64,000 nt of DNA, taken from NCBI RefSeq assembly GCF_017303155.1, contig NZ_JAEKJR010000002.1:1488001-1552000 (forward strand), written 5' to 3'. The position numbers and the translations under genes were made by a program. This stretch comes from Microbulbifer salipaludis (GTDB taxonomy: Bacteria; Pseudomonadota; Gammaproteobacteria; Pseudomonadales; Cellvibrionaceae). The notes beneath the pieces are model-generated. The model saw only the letters and a list, made by a program, of their open reading frames with translations. It searched no databases and had not been told where the DNA came from. Shown piece by piece: positions 7,555-15,107 of the stretch. How positions within the stretch are numbered: position 1 is the stretch's first letter; each line of letters starts with the position of its first letter.

Positions 7555-9270
7555 ATGGTTATACTGCGTAGTTTACGTCTAATAGCATATGTTATTCTTT
7601 TAAGTTCATTTTCATTTTTCGCTATTTCACAAGAAAGTATTCCTGATTCAGATTCGAAATCAGTTCATTCAATTACGAAAGAAGCTATCGGTAAGTCAAA
7701 GAAGAAAATTACTAGAGAAGACCTAACTCAGCTAAGTGAACGAGGAAAGCTAACAGTAACAAAATCTAAAAAGAGACTACGTTCAATCTATCATCTAGAT
7801 GGAATTAACATACAAATAGTCAGCGAATCGAAAGATGGCGATATTATTGATCTAAGTTTCAAAGTTGGATCTCTGGTTGTTGACTTTAGTTACGGGGTTA
7901 GTACGAACGACTTCTCCATAAATGGTTATGGTACATCACTGACATCCGTAGAAAAGGTGGCATTTCAGTCCCTGTCCTATAAGTTAGACTCTGAAGGTTG
8001 GGCGAAAAGCCGAAACTTGCAAAAGCAGTTGATATATAAAGCTACAGGATGGCTGTCAGGTACACCCGTAGGGGAACCGATCAGCGAAATATCAGGAAAG
8101 ATTCAAATTGATGCGAGCGCATCAACGGGTAACGGAGAAGCTAAAGATGATGCTAGTAATGATTATGCTAAAAGTGAAGTAATTGATGAAATAATATATC
8201 CGAGTGCGCCTTGTGAAAATCCAGATTCAGCTTTAGCGCCGAGTGCTAGCTGTCCACCGCCTCCCCCTCCATGCTACAACCTCTCAGATAATGACAATGT
8301 GACATATTTTACATGTGGATGGGCTTATAGAACTACTTCACATGACGCATGTCCTTCGCATGGCTTGAGAAGTTATACGCACCTAATTGGATGTACGACA
8401 CAAAATGACTGTGTTGGTCGGTGTGGTCCGGGATGTGGCGGGACTGATGGTACTGGGGTTTACTCCCAAGATTGCGCTGATCACGATATGTGCTGTGATG
8501 TGCACGGGCATTGTTTAAGCGCAGTGGGAAATCTTTGCAGCGATGAGTGGCGAGAAGCCGCAGACGATTTTTTGTCGTTTTCCAACTGTCATGACTGTTT
8601 GAATCCCGAGCCTCCAGTTTGTGGAGGATCTCTTGCTTCCACTACAACGCTATTGTTGGGGGATGGAACGAATGGTATTCAAATTAGCGAACTCAATTTT
8701 GATCTTTATAGATCAAAAATCAATCCTGGCAAACCGACATTTGTTGAAGAGTGGGGCATCTTGGAAAAAACCGGGATGGGTAAGTTAGCTTTAAAGGGAG
8801 CATCTACTGAACAGTTTTCAGATAAGCTCGACTCAATATATGGCTCTCTTGAGTTCGAAATGACGGGCGCTGAGAGAGAGGTGCTAATAATAGAGGCTGC
8901 TGATGGAGCACACGACCCTTCAATGATGGGGCGGCTTCCGACAATTAGATTTGAGGAGAAATTTCCACCTGGTTTGCTTAAGAAAAGTGAGTCCATTTGG
9001 TTTCGCTCTGAAATAGATGAAAACGGAGCTGTTGAGAGCGTGCAAATTTTGAATGAGAAATTTAGCGATTCTAGGAAATTAAAAGAGGCTATTTCTAACG
9101 GAGTAGGTAGTTCGATATCATCTGCTATGCCTCATCGCATGGTTGTTTTCGGAAGAGCTGAGGCTGCCGATCGGGGTTACATCAAGTCTGATGAAAGTCT
9201 TGTTTTGGTCCCTCAGTGTTGTGGTGGCGGTGGTGGGTGTAGTTCAGATCCCAATATTCAGTGCCCATGA
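7555..9270 (+). CDS. Secreted cysteine-rich protein with phospholipase A2-like motif
   Basis: 571 aa. A signal peptide is clear (MVILRSLRLIAYVILLSSFS, then cleavage near residue 26). After a low-complexity, Ser/Asp-rich N-terminal half and a Pro-rich linker (CPPPPPPC, about 235-242), residues 285-350 are Cys-rich: GRCGPGCGG and DCADHDMCCDVHGHC. The C-x2-H-D-x-C element (H310, D311) is the catalytic and calcium-binding signature of phospholipase A2-like proteins and resembles the bacterial DUF8213-type domain. The C-terminal 200 residues are unassigned and end in a Gly/Cys stretch. It is probably exported and disulphide-bonded; lipid hydrolysis is a prediction. The lipoprotein gene 32 bp downstream probably shares its transcript. 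Confidence 0.65.
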   Translation: MVILRSLRLIAYVILLSSFSFFAISQESIPDSDSKSVHSITKEAIGKSKKKITREDLTQLSERGKLTVTKSKKRLRSIYHLDGINIQIVSESKDGDIIDLSFKVGSLVVDFSYGVSTNDFSINGYGTSLTSVEKVAFQSLSYKLDSEGWAKSRNLQKQLIYKATGWLSGTPVGEPISEISGKIQIDASASTGNGEAKDDASNDYAKSEVIDEIIYPSAPCENPDSALAPSASCPPPPPPCYNLSDNDNVTYFTCGWAYRTTSHDACPSHGLRSYTHLIGCTTQNDCVGRCGPGCGGTDGTGVYSQDCADHDMCCDVHGHCLSAVGNLCSDEWREAADDFLSFSNCHDCLNPEPPVCGGSLASTTTLLLGDGTNGIQISELNFDLYRSKINPGKPTFVEEWGILEKTGMGKLALKGASTEQFSDKLDSIYGSLEFEMTGAEREVLIIEAADGAHDPSMMGRLPTIRFEEKFPPGLLKKSESIWFRSEIDENGAVESVQILNEKFSDSRKLKEAISNGVGSSISSAMPHRMVVFGRAEAADRGYIKSDESLVLVPQCCGGGGGCSSDPNIQCP

Positions 9271-9302
9271 CATTAGGTTTTTAGTGTTAAGGGGCTGTAT
9301 AA

Positions 9303-9623
9303 GTGAAATCTTATTTATTGAAGACTTTTCTGGTCGCATTTATTGGGTTCAACGTAGTTGGTTGTGGAACAATAGTTAGGACTGGATTTGATAACACCCC
9401 GAATCCTTGTAAAAAAGAATTAAGCTATGTTTTCGGAGGTGTAAAACTGGATAGCATGCATATATGTACAGCCGCTGCTTCACACTCAAATTTTCGTAAA
9501 ATAATTATACCGTTTGCTCTGGTTGATTTACCACTCAGCGCCATAGCAGATACTGTTATACTTCCATATTCTGCATATTTAGACCACAGAACAGATAGTG
9601 AGTGCGCAATGAAAGGTAAGTAG
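9303..9623 (+). CDS. YceK/YidQ-family lipoprotein
   Basis: 106 aa starting at GTG 9303. It has a lipoprotein signal peptide with lipobox VVGCG (mature Cys at about residue 21). The pattern GTIVRTG, Y.FGGVKLD, FALVDLPLSAIADTVILPY is that of small YceK/YidQ (DUF1375) lipoproteins, whose role is unknown. It lies 32 bp after the phospholipase-like gene and before a strong hairpin, so the two form a short operon of exported proteins. It could serve as an immunity or anchoring partner of the lipase-like protein, which is speculation. Confidence 0.7.
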   Translation: MKSYLLKTFLVAFIGFNVVGCGTIVRTGFDNTPNPCKKELSYVFGGVKLDSMHICTAAASHSNFRKIIIPFALVDLPLSAIADTVILPYSAYLDHRTDSECAMKGK

Positions 9624-9632
9624 ATTTTGCAG

Positions 9633-9657
9633 CCCGATAACCCGTGAGGTTATCGGG
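9633..9657 (+). terminator. Hairpin terminator after the lipoprotein gene
   Basis: Perfect 10-bp arms CCCGATAACC (9633-9642) and GGTTATCGGG (9648-9657) with a 5-nt loop, 10 nt after the stop. The following bases (TTAGTAGTT) are only moderately T-rich, so it is a likely but not ideal intrinsic terminator. Confidence 0.65.
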
Positions 9658-9700
9658 TTAGTAGTTAGGGAAATTCTGAATAAAACCGTGAATTGGATTA

Positions 9701-9743
9701 GTTCAGACCAGATCTGACACATCTCCTTGAGAAGAAGGGGTTT
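9701..9743 (+). repeat. Solitary IS481-type left end
   Basis: This 43-bp segment matches the left end of the IS481 element at 42347-42389 with only three visible differences (for example CAGATC here, CAAATC there). No transposase follows. It is therefore a solo end left by deletion or decay of a related copy. Confidence 0.75.
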
Positions 9744-9792
9744 GAACGAATCTTGGACAAAGTGTGGATTGCTTCATTCTGTGGTTCGGCTT

Positions 9793-9824
9793 GTATACTG
9801 GCTTGATCACCAGCTCGGGTATAC
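9793..9824 (+). promoter_or_regulatory. Paired GTATAC sites upstream of the antitoxin-like gene
   Basis: Two identical palindromic hexamers GTATAC (9793-9798 and 9819-9824) lie 26 bp apart just before the ATG at 9834. Toxin-antitoxin operons are usually self-repressed by the antitoxin, so these are candidate operator half-sites (inference). Confidence 0.35.
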
Positions 9825-9833
9825 GGGAAAATC

Positions 9834-10319
9834 ATGAGTCAGGATGGGGTGTGCCGCCGGCTGGATGCCGAACTGCGATCTCAACTCAGCACTCAAATCA
9901 TCGCTCTTTTCACCCACTGGGAGTTGCCTAAGTCTCAGCAATACACCCTGCTTGGCCTTCTCCTGGATAGGCCTGTGATCCCGGAAGGGCTCCGTCAGGG
10001 AGAGCCCTTGGCGGATGACACCGATACGCTAGACCGGGTGCGGATTCTTCTCCGAACACACAAAAGCCTACGGATACTTTTTCCAAGAAATCAGGATCTA
10101 GCGTACTGTTGGATGTCCACACCGAACAGGGCCTTCCGTAACCATTCTCCGGTGGAGGTTGTTGAACAGCGCGGCATGCTAGGTCTCCACCAAGTCCGAC
10201 CCTATCGACACAGGCAGGTAGGGCATTGTAGTGGGCTACCAACAGAAGCACCTGATTGCACATCAGATACTCCTATTTCGCGTAGCTGTTATGTGCCCCA
10301 AATTGAAAATACGTCTTAA
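9834..10319 (+). CDS. Xre/MbcA/ParS-type antitoxin, C-terminus frameshifted
   Basis: The C-terminal DUF2384 toxin-binding domain is clear: a helical segment, then WMSTPNRAFRNHSPVEVV and GLHQVRPY, the hallmark of antitoxins that neutralise RES-domain NAD-degrading toxins. After RPY the frame goes astray; shifting frame at about 10203 restores a short typical ending (QAGRAL, stop 10229-10231). The 161-aa product as read therefore has a foreign tail of about 30 residues. No RES toxin gene follows in the 240 bases before the next gene, so this is an orphan, probably decaying antitoxin. The N-terminal part is weakly conserved. Confidence 0.65.
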   Translation: MSQDGVCRRLDAELRSQLSTQIIALFTHWELPKSQQYTLLGLLLDRPVIPEGLRQGEPLADDTDTLDRVRILLRTHKSLRILFPRNQDLAYCWMSTPNRAFRNHSPVEVVEQRGMLGLHQVRPYRHRQVGHCSGLPTEAPDCTSDTPISRSCYVPQIENTS

Positions 10320-10473
10320 TGGCAAGCCAACTTTCGGGCTCATTGTGGGTATAGCGGGGTGCACCGGTGTCTTACCGGTAATAATTCCGCTCATATTTGT
10401 TGTCCACTTGTTGATAGGTGGATACCTAAATTACACGGCGGAATTAGGTTGGGACCGCAGGTGTACCGGATGG

Positions 10474-11298
10474 CTACCTTGAAAACTCACTAACGCATAT
10501 CAAAGCCAACTGCTCGCCTCCCTCGCCACGATAGGTGTCCAAAAAGTAGCAGTTGCCCACGGAGACTGGCCTGGGTACGAAATTGTGGCCAAGGTAGAGT
10601 GCATCGATGCCGCTGATCTGAAATGGGGCAAGCGCTTCCGGTTGGGCATGGTCAATTGTGTCCAGGTGCTCCAGGAATAATCGTTTGTATTCGGCCAAAG
10701 TACGCTTTGCATTGCCCAGGCCGAGCAGATGCCTATACAGCTGGCTCGCTAGGGAACGATCCCACAAGAACTGCTCCGCAGCGCTAGCCATTCGCTCGTC
10801 GTTTTCGAGTGATATGTCTGCTGACCAGGCCTCTTCGATAGCGGTTAAGGCGAGCTGAGTCCGTGGCCAGCTACCGCCGATAACATTGGCGTGGACTAGC
10901 CCGATACACTGGCGGCCGGTATCCAGCTCAATGGCCCAAGGCCAGCGTCTGACCTGGCTCACTAAGTGCTGCCTCTGAGCCCGCGGCAGCATGTAGAACC
11001 ATTCACCGCCGTTAGCGCGATGCCTGGCAGCGGTCTCGGGGTTCTCGAACCCGGCGATCATCATCGCTTCATGATTGCCAGCAACACTGAAAAAGGTTTG
11101 TTGATCAATCATTGCGAGGAGGGCTTCGCTATCCGGACCTCGGTCGACCAGATCCCCAAGAAAGAACAGGCGGTCAAGAGATGTGTCGAAGGTGACCTCC
11201 TGCAATTGCGTAAGCAGTTGCTGCAAGTGGCCGTGCACATCGCCGACGACAAAGTCCCGACCCGTAAGATTCCTGTCAATTTTGAGAAATAGACTCAT
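10474..11298 (-). CDS. PPP-family Ser/Thr protein phosphatase (metallophosphoesterase)
   Basis: 274 aa with the three metal-site motifs of PPP phosphatases: GDVHGH (about 18-23), GDLVDRGPDS (about 47-56) and GNHEAMM (about 73-79), plus a C-terminal LGHN. It resembles bacterial PrpA/PrpB-like or lambda-type phosphatases, cytoplasmic two-metal enzymes that remove phosphate from proteins or small molecules. It lies 117 bp downstream of the helicase gene in the same direction and may be the third gene of that cluster, or a separate gene. The substrate is not inferable. Confidence 0.85.
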   Translation of the reverse strand: MSLFLKIDRNLTGRDFVVGDVHGHLQQLLTQLQEVTFDTSLDRLFFLGDLVDRGPDSEALLAMIDQQTFFSVAGNHEAMMIAGFENPETAARHRANGGEWFYMLPRAQRQHLVSQVRRWPWAIELDTGRQCIGLVHANVIGGSWPRTQLALTAIEEAWSADISLENDERMASAAEQFLWDRSLASQLYRHLLGLGNAKRTLAEYKRLFLEHLDTIDHAQPEALAPFQISGIDALYLGHNFVPRPVSVGNCYFLDTYRGEGGEQLALICVSEFSR

Positions 11299-11415
11299 GA
11301 GAAATTCGCGCGGTTGATTGAAGGCTGAGAGTTTCCGCTTTCGATACCTCTCAAACGAGCGACACTGAGACGAATAATGACAGTTTACCGCATTGATATG
11401 TCGTAGTTGAGGTTA

Positions 11416-12861
11416 TCAATAGCTTTTGGCCAACTGTGGCGATAACCGTTTGCGAATGAAATTTCCAGATATGTTTATTGATCTCAAGTAGTTTCTTGAT
11501 AAGTCTGAATCTTGGTATGTGGCGTCAATCGGCAGTTCCAAATCTTGCCTTTTGTCGTTAACTCTTACCGTCGAGTAGACAACCTCCGGCTCTTGAGGGG
11601 AAAAGCTGATAGTTCCCGATTTCTGACTATTTACATTTGATCTGGGCAGAATCTCGACTGAACTTACTTGGTCATGATTTTTTGAAAGAAATGATTTTAT
11701 AGTGGCGGTATTTGGGATGTCACTTTCAATTCTTTCTGCGTAATCCATTAGCGTTGGTTCTGCGGGAAAATACATATACCCAATTTCATTAGGGCCGCCA
11801 CCGGAACGCAGAATTCTGCCAAGGATTTGGCGGAAGTACAGTTCGGTTTTTACTCGGGTTAAATGACAGCATACCTGAAGGCGGGGGATATTCGTTCCTT
11901 CACTGATCATGCCAACCGATATGATCCATTTCCTATCTGATTTCTTGAAGTTGTGGATCGTAGATATGGAATTTTCATTTTTGTGCGTTACGATATCGGC
12001 ATGTTCACCTAATTCACCAGCAAGAATTGCATGTATCTTCTCGGCATGGGCAATTGATGTGGCGACTATTAATCCACCAGAATTAAGCTTTTTCGTCCGT
12101 AATGAATCCAATTTCTGATTGGCTTGATTCAAGCAGTAGAGAATTAGGTCTCGGCTTTCCAATAGCTCCTGATAGGTGCAGTCAGATTCGGTAAGCAAAC
12201 TTCTGAAAGATCGATACAGTTTACTATCATCGTCGCGCTGAAACTGAACTTGATTGTTGTCAATAGCAATCATAACTGGCGTTCGGCACACACTATCTAA
12301 TATCGCTTCATTGAGGCCGTATTGGTAATCACAGTGAACCATATGATTTTCATCGCAATAGTTTGCCAGGACTACGGGTAGTAGGTCTGATCGCCAGGGC
12401 GTTCCGGTGAGTGCCAATGTATAAGATGCGCGTCCTTGTATATGGGTGATAATTTTTTCACCCCAGGCGTTTGAGTACTCAATACTGTTGCCCGCGCAAT
12501 GATGGATCTCATCAAAGATTACGAAGACTCTGTATTGCTCAAAAAGGGCCCAAAATCGCTCTCCGAGATTACGCAATGACTGGTATGTCAGCGAAGATCC
12601 GGAAGACCCAAGCAATCCGTCAATGCGATTGCCGGTAATTTGCTCCAACTCATATCTAAAATCCTCAGCCACTACAACAGAAGGAGAAAAGCAAATTACT
12701 AAGTCTATTAGATTTGAGTCAAATAATTGATTGGCTAGGGTGGATGCCATTACTGTTTTCCCTGCACCAGGAGTTGCTAGACACATGAAATGTGTTTTTC
12801 CCGTACTGTAATACTCAAGCGCTTGTGATATGCACTCGGACTGCCATTTTCGTAATTGCAT
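11416..12861 (-). CDS. Superfamily 2 DEAD/DEAH-type helicase
   Basis: 481 aa. The N-terminal RecA lobe shows LRKWQSECISQAL (Q-like motif), ATPGAGKTVMAS (Walker A), VIFDEIHH (motif II, DEIH) and LALTGTPWR (motif III). The C-terminal lobe shows VGMISEGTNIPRLQVCCHL and RQILGRILRS (motifs V and VI). This is the type III restriction / RadD-like branch of SF2, ATP-driven DNA or RNA translocases. No nuclease or methylase domain is fused and none is adjacent. It begins 3 bp after the upstream winged-helix gene, so the two are translationally linked. A defence role is suggested by the island context. Confidence 0.85.
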   Translation of the reverse strand: MQLRKWQSECISQALEYYSTGKTHFMCLATPGAGKTVMASTLANQLFDSNLIDLVICFSPSVVVAEDFRYELEQITGNRIDGLLGSSGSSLTYQSLRNLGERFWALFEQYRVFVIFDEIHHCAGNSIEYSNAWGEKIITHIQGRASYTLALTGTPWRSDLLPVVLANYCDENHMVHCDYQYGLNEAILDSVCRTPVMIAIDNNQVQFQRDDDSKLYRSFRSLLTESDCTYQELLESRDLILYCLNQANQKLDSLRTKKLNSGGLIVATSIAHAEKIHAILAGELGEHADIVTHKNENSISTIHNFKKSDRKWIISVGMISEGTNIPRLQVCCHLTRVKTELYFRQILGRILRSGGGPNEIGYMYFPAEPTLMDYAERIESDIPNTATIKSFLSKNHDQVSSVEILPRSNVNSQKSGTISFSPQEPEVVYSTVRVNDKRQDLELPIDATYQDSDLSRNYLRSINISGNFIRKRLSPQLAKSY

Positions 12862-12864
12862 TGA

Positions 12865-13392
12865 TTAAGATCGCTTTACTTCAGCGAGTACGGCCTCGAT
12901 AGCCTTGACTCGTCCCTGCGTTCTAGAAAATTGATCACGCGCACGATCGTAGAGCACTTGGATTTGGCTCCTTTTCTCCGGCGCTGTTTTACTTAGCTCT
13001 TCATACTCTTCGACTTCCCCGATCGCCTCCAAAAGCTCGATTTTGTATTCATGTAACTTTCCCTCAAGTATCGCGAGAAAGCTTTCATTTGGGGCGTTGG
13101 GCTCTTGTGTCGATAAAGGAGCAACGCGCGCCACAGAGAAGATTCGATAGAAATCTTCAGTAAGTTGATACTGCTTAGCTCTGCCGGATGTTGAGGAGGT
13201 GCCCACAATTAACTGATCGCCTTCCAGGGCTTTGACCGCCCGGGCAACAATCTGGCTTGCCGCGCGCTTGGTGGGGCTGGTGCAGCGAGGAGACGCAAAG
13301 TAGGCCTGAGTAAGCGCAGGACAAGTGAAACTGTCAAACTTTCCCGAAACCAGCAAGTCGAGTAGTTCCGGCTTAATTTTCGATGGAGTCAT
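12865..13392 (-). CDS. Winged-helix / coiled-coil partner of the helicase
   Basis: About 175 aa. The ATG at 13392 (MTPSKIKPELLDLL) is preferred over an in-frame TTG at 13404. Residues about 5-90 look like a winged helix: an N-terminal helix pair, SQIVARAVKALEGDQLIVG, then STSGRAKQYQLTEDFYRI as the wing. Residues about 105-175 form a charged coiled coil (LEGKLHEYKIELLEAIGEVE). No enzymatic motif is seen. It could recognise DNA and recruit the helicase encoded 3 bp downstream. I do not recognise a named family. Confidence 0.65.
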   Translation of the reverse strand: MTPSKIKPELLDLLVSGKFDSFTCPALTQAYFASPRCTSPTKRAASQIVARAVKALEGDQLIVGTSSTSGRAKQYQLTEDFYRIFSVARVAPLSTQEPNAPNESFLAILEGKLHEYKIELLEAIGEVEEYEELSKTAPEKRSQIQVLYDRARDQFSRTQGRVKAIEAVLAEVKRS

Positions 13393-13440
13393 GGGGGAGC
13401 GCAATCGAGTAGAACATAAATATACAGCTTGGAGGTGGCG

Positions 13441-13490
13441 CTTAGGATTCCTAAGTATACCGGATGCCCATATACTTAGACAATCTAAGT
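13441..13490. promoter_or_regulatory. Two palindromic operators between helicase operon and XRE gene
   Basis: CTTAGGATTCCTAAG (13441-13455, symmetric except the centre) and ACTTAGACAATCTAAGT (13474-13490, 7-bp perfect arms) share the CTTAG...CTAAG core and are 34 bp apart centre to centre. They lie in the gap between the divergent helicase operon and the XRE repressor gene, the usual place for autoregulatory operators. Confidence 0.65.
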
Positions 13491-13517
13491 CCCTGAGAAC
13501 TCGAAGATGCTTATATT

Positions 13518-13838
13518 TTGCCCAACTCTTCTCCCATCCCGTTGCGTCTGCTCCAAGCGCGCACCGCGAAAGGCATCAGCCAGAAGGAGCTGGGCATCCG
13601 CTTGGGTATTGAGCCTGGCTCGGCCAGTAGTCGCATGACGCATTATGAAAAGGGGCGTCATAGCCCTGATTACCAAATGCTCAAAAGAATCGGCAAAGAG
13701 CTGGGTGTGCCCGTAGCGTACTTTTTCTGTGAGTCGGATGTCTTGGCGGAGCTGATTTGTAAAATCGATAAGCTTTCTAAAAAGCGGCAACTAGAGCTTC
13801 TTAGGCAGTTAAATGCATCACCAAGCCACGTAGAGTGA
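13518..13838 (+). CDS. XRE-family helix-turn-helix regulator
   Basis: 106 aa from a TTG start (13518); no in-frame ATG precedes it. Residues about 8-70 are a classical Cro/CI helix-turn-helix: ARTAKGISQKELGIRLGI, then MTHYEKGRHSPDYQMLKRI and a C-terminal hydrophobic helix (LGVPVAYFFCES), followed by a short dimerisation tail. It is divergent from the winged-helix/helicase genes across two matching palindromes and probably represses both directions. It converges on the integrase gene. Confidence 0.85.
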   Translation: MPNSSPIPLRLLQARTAKGISQKELGIRLGIEPGSASSRMTHYEKGRHSPDYQMLKRIGKELGVPVAYFFCESDVLAELICKIDKLSKKRQLELLRQLNASPSHVE

Positions 13839-13923
13839 TCTCTTCGGCCCGGCGAGGGAAGGGGATCCAGCTAGCCTTAATTGTTCAAAATGTAGCTATT
13901 TGATCGGAACCGGGTTGCTTCAT

Positions 13924-14886
13924 TTATTCTGGCAGATTGTGAATAGGCTTTCTCGTCGAGATGTTTTGTTCGATGCGCTGTTGTGAGAACGGATCCGCAG
14001 CATCGACATACCGCATTGCCGATTGAACATCCTTCCACCCCACATATTCCATCAACGTTTTCGTATCCCAGCCATTAGCATTTGCCCAATTTGCAAATCC
14101 ACGGCGCAACGAGTGGCTGCTGACATTCTTGTGGTGCAATCCCGCTTGCTCAATCATGTGTCGAAGTAGGGGGGATATGCTGTTTGAGGCAAGTTCAGTT
14201 TCAGAAAGGTGTCCCCAGCGGTTAATGGCTCGAAATACGGGCCCCTCGGCGATATCTGCATTCTTTATCCATTCTTCGTAAGCCGACACCGGGCATAGGT
14301 GGCTCAACGCCGGCACCTTGAGTTCACGACCGAGGCTTTGTCTGTCACCTTTGCTTCTCGGGAGATAGATCGTCATTCCTTCTCCTGGTCTAACTGTCAC
14401 CAACTCCACCCGTAGCCGACAAATCTCATCGCTGCGGAATCCACGCCAGAACCCCAGCAGAAGCAGGGCGCGGTTGCGAGCGTGCACGATGGAGGCCTTT
14501 CTGTCACCTTTTTCCACTGCAATGGATAGCGCCAACTCTAGCTGGCCGGCAATAGTAGTCAGCTCCTCTAACTGTATCGGGCGTGCACGCTTTTCTCTGG
14601 TCGGGTGTAGCTCCCTAATACCCTTGAGTACTTTTTTTACTATCGGTGCCTTGGTTGGATCTGGAAAGCCTTGATCTCGATGCCATTGGGCCAGGCCTGA
14701 AAGGCGTAACTTCAGCGTATTGATGGCCAGTGTTTCAGCGTGATCTGCCAGATACCGAGCGACACTATCTGCTGTTGCTGGCAGGAATCCGCCCCAGCTG
14801 ACTTCAAAGTGTTGAACTGCTGCCTGGTAGCTGCGTCGCGTGTTTTCACGGGTAGCCGCGTGAATATATTGGTCGATGTTGCTCAT
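13924..14886 (-). CDS. Tyrosine recombinase / integrase of the metal island
   Basis: 320 aa. The N-terminal SAM-like DNA-binding domain (1-110: RENTRRSYQAAVQHFEVSW) is followed by a catalytic domain with R in GFRSDEICRL, HSLRRGFANWA (H-x-x-R), GWKDVQ in place of the second H box (W variant) and the nucleophile in SAMRYVD. The length and order fit an intact enzyme of the XerC/D-like class found in islands. It is divergent from a kfrA-like gene, a pairing often seen at one end of heavy-metal islands. Confidence 0.9.
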   Translation of the reverse strand: MSNIDQYIHAATRENTRRSYQAAVQHFEVSWGGFLPATADSVARYLADHAETLAINTLKLRLSGLAQWHRDQGFPDPTKAPIVKKVLKGIRELHPTREKRARPIQLEELTTIAGQLELALSIAVEKGDRKASIVHARNRALLLLGFWRGFRSDEICRLRVELVTVRPGEGMTIYLPRSKGDRQSLGRELKVPALSHLCPVSAYEEWIKNADIAEGPVFRAINRWGHLSETELASNSISPLLRHMIEQAGLHHKNVSSHSLRRGFANWANANGWDTKTLMEYVGWKDVQSAMRYVDAADPFSQQRIEQNISTRKPIHNLPE

Positions 14887-15032
14887 GCGATTCTTGTCCG
14901 CGCCCTGGGTTGAGTTGCCAGGTGGATGTTGGAGTGAAAGAGGGTTTCGTACCGGCTGAGGTTAGTTTATGACAAATATGGCAGCTAACAATGGATAATT
15001 CATTATTATCTCTTGTCATTATTTGTACACCA

Positions 15033-15087
15033 TTGCCAAACTGATAGAGTGGTTTTAGTATGTATATACATAGTACATACCATGGTA
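15033..15087 (+). promoter_or_regulatory. Sigma-70 promoter with palindromic operator for the KfrA-like gene
   Basis: TTGCCA (15033-15038), a 17-bp spacer and TAGTAT (15056-15061) form a plausible promoter. The perfect palindrome TATGTATATACATA (15059-15072) overlaps the -10, with GTATGT/ACATAC arms (15058-15063, 15075-15080) and TACCATGGTA (15078-15087) following. KfrA proteins repress their own promoter, so this is the likely operator. Confidence 0.55.
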
Positions 15088-15107
15088 CGAAAAAATAGGA
15101 GACTCAG

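Noticed and set aside
10231..10482. 83-aa plus-strand frame with a hydrophobic stretch
   Set aside because: It begins within the antitoxin-like frame, has no good ribosome site and shows no RES-toxin motif; most likely chance.
13839..15107. tRNA-type attachment site near the integrase
   Set aside because: No tRNA or tmRNA fold could be recognised beside any of the integrases, so no att site is claimed.
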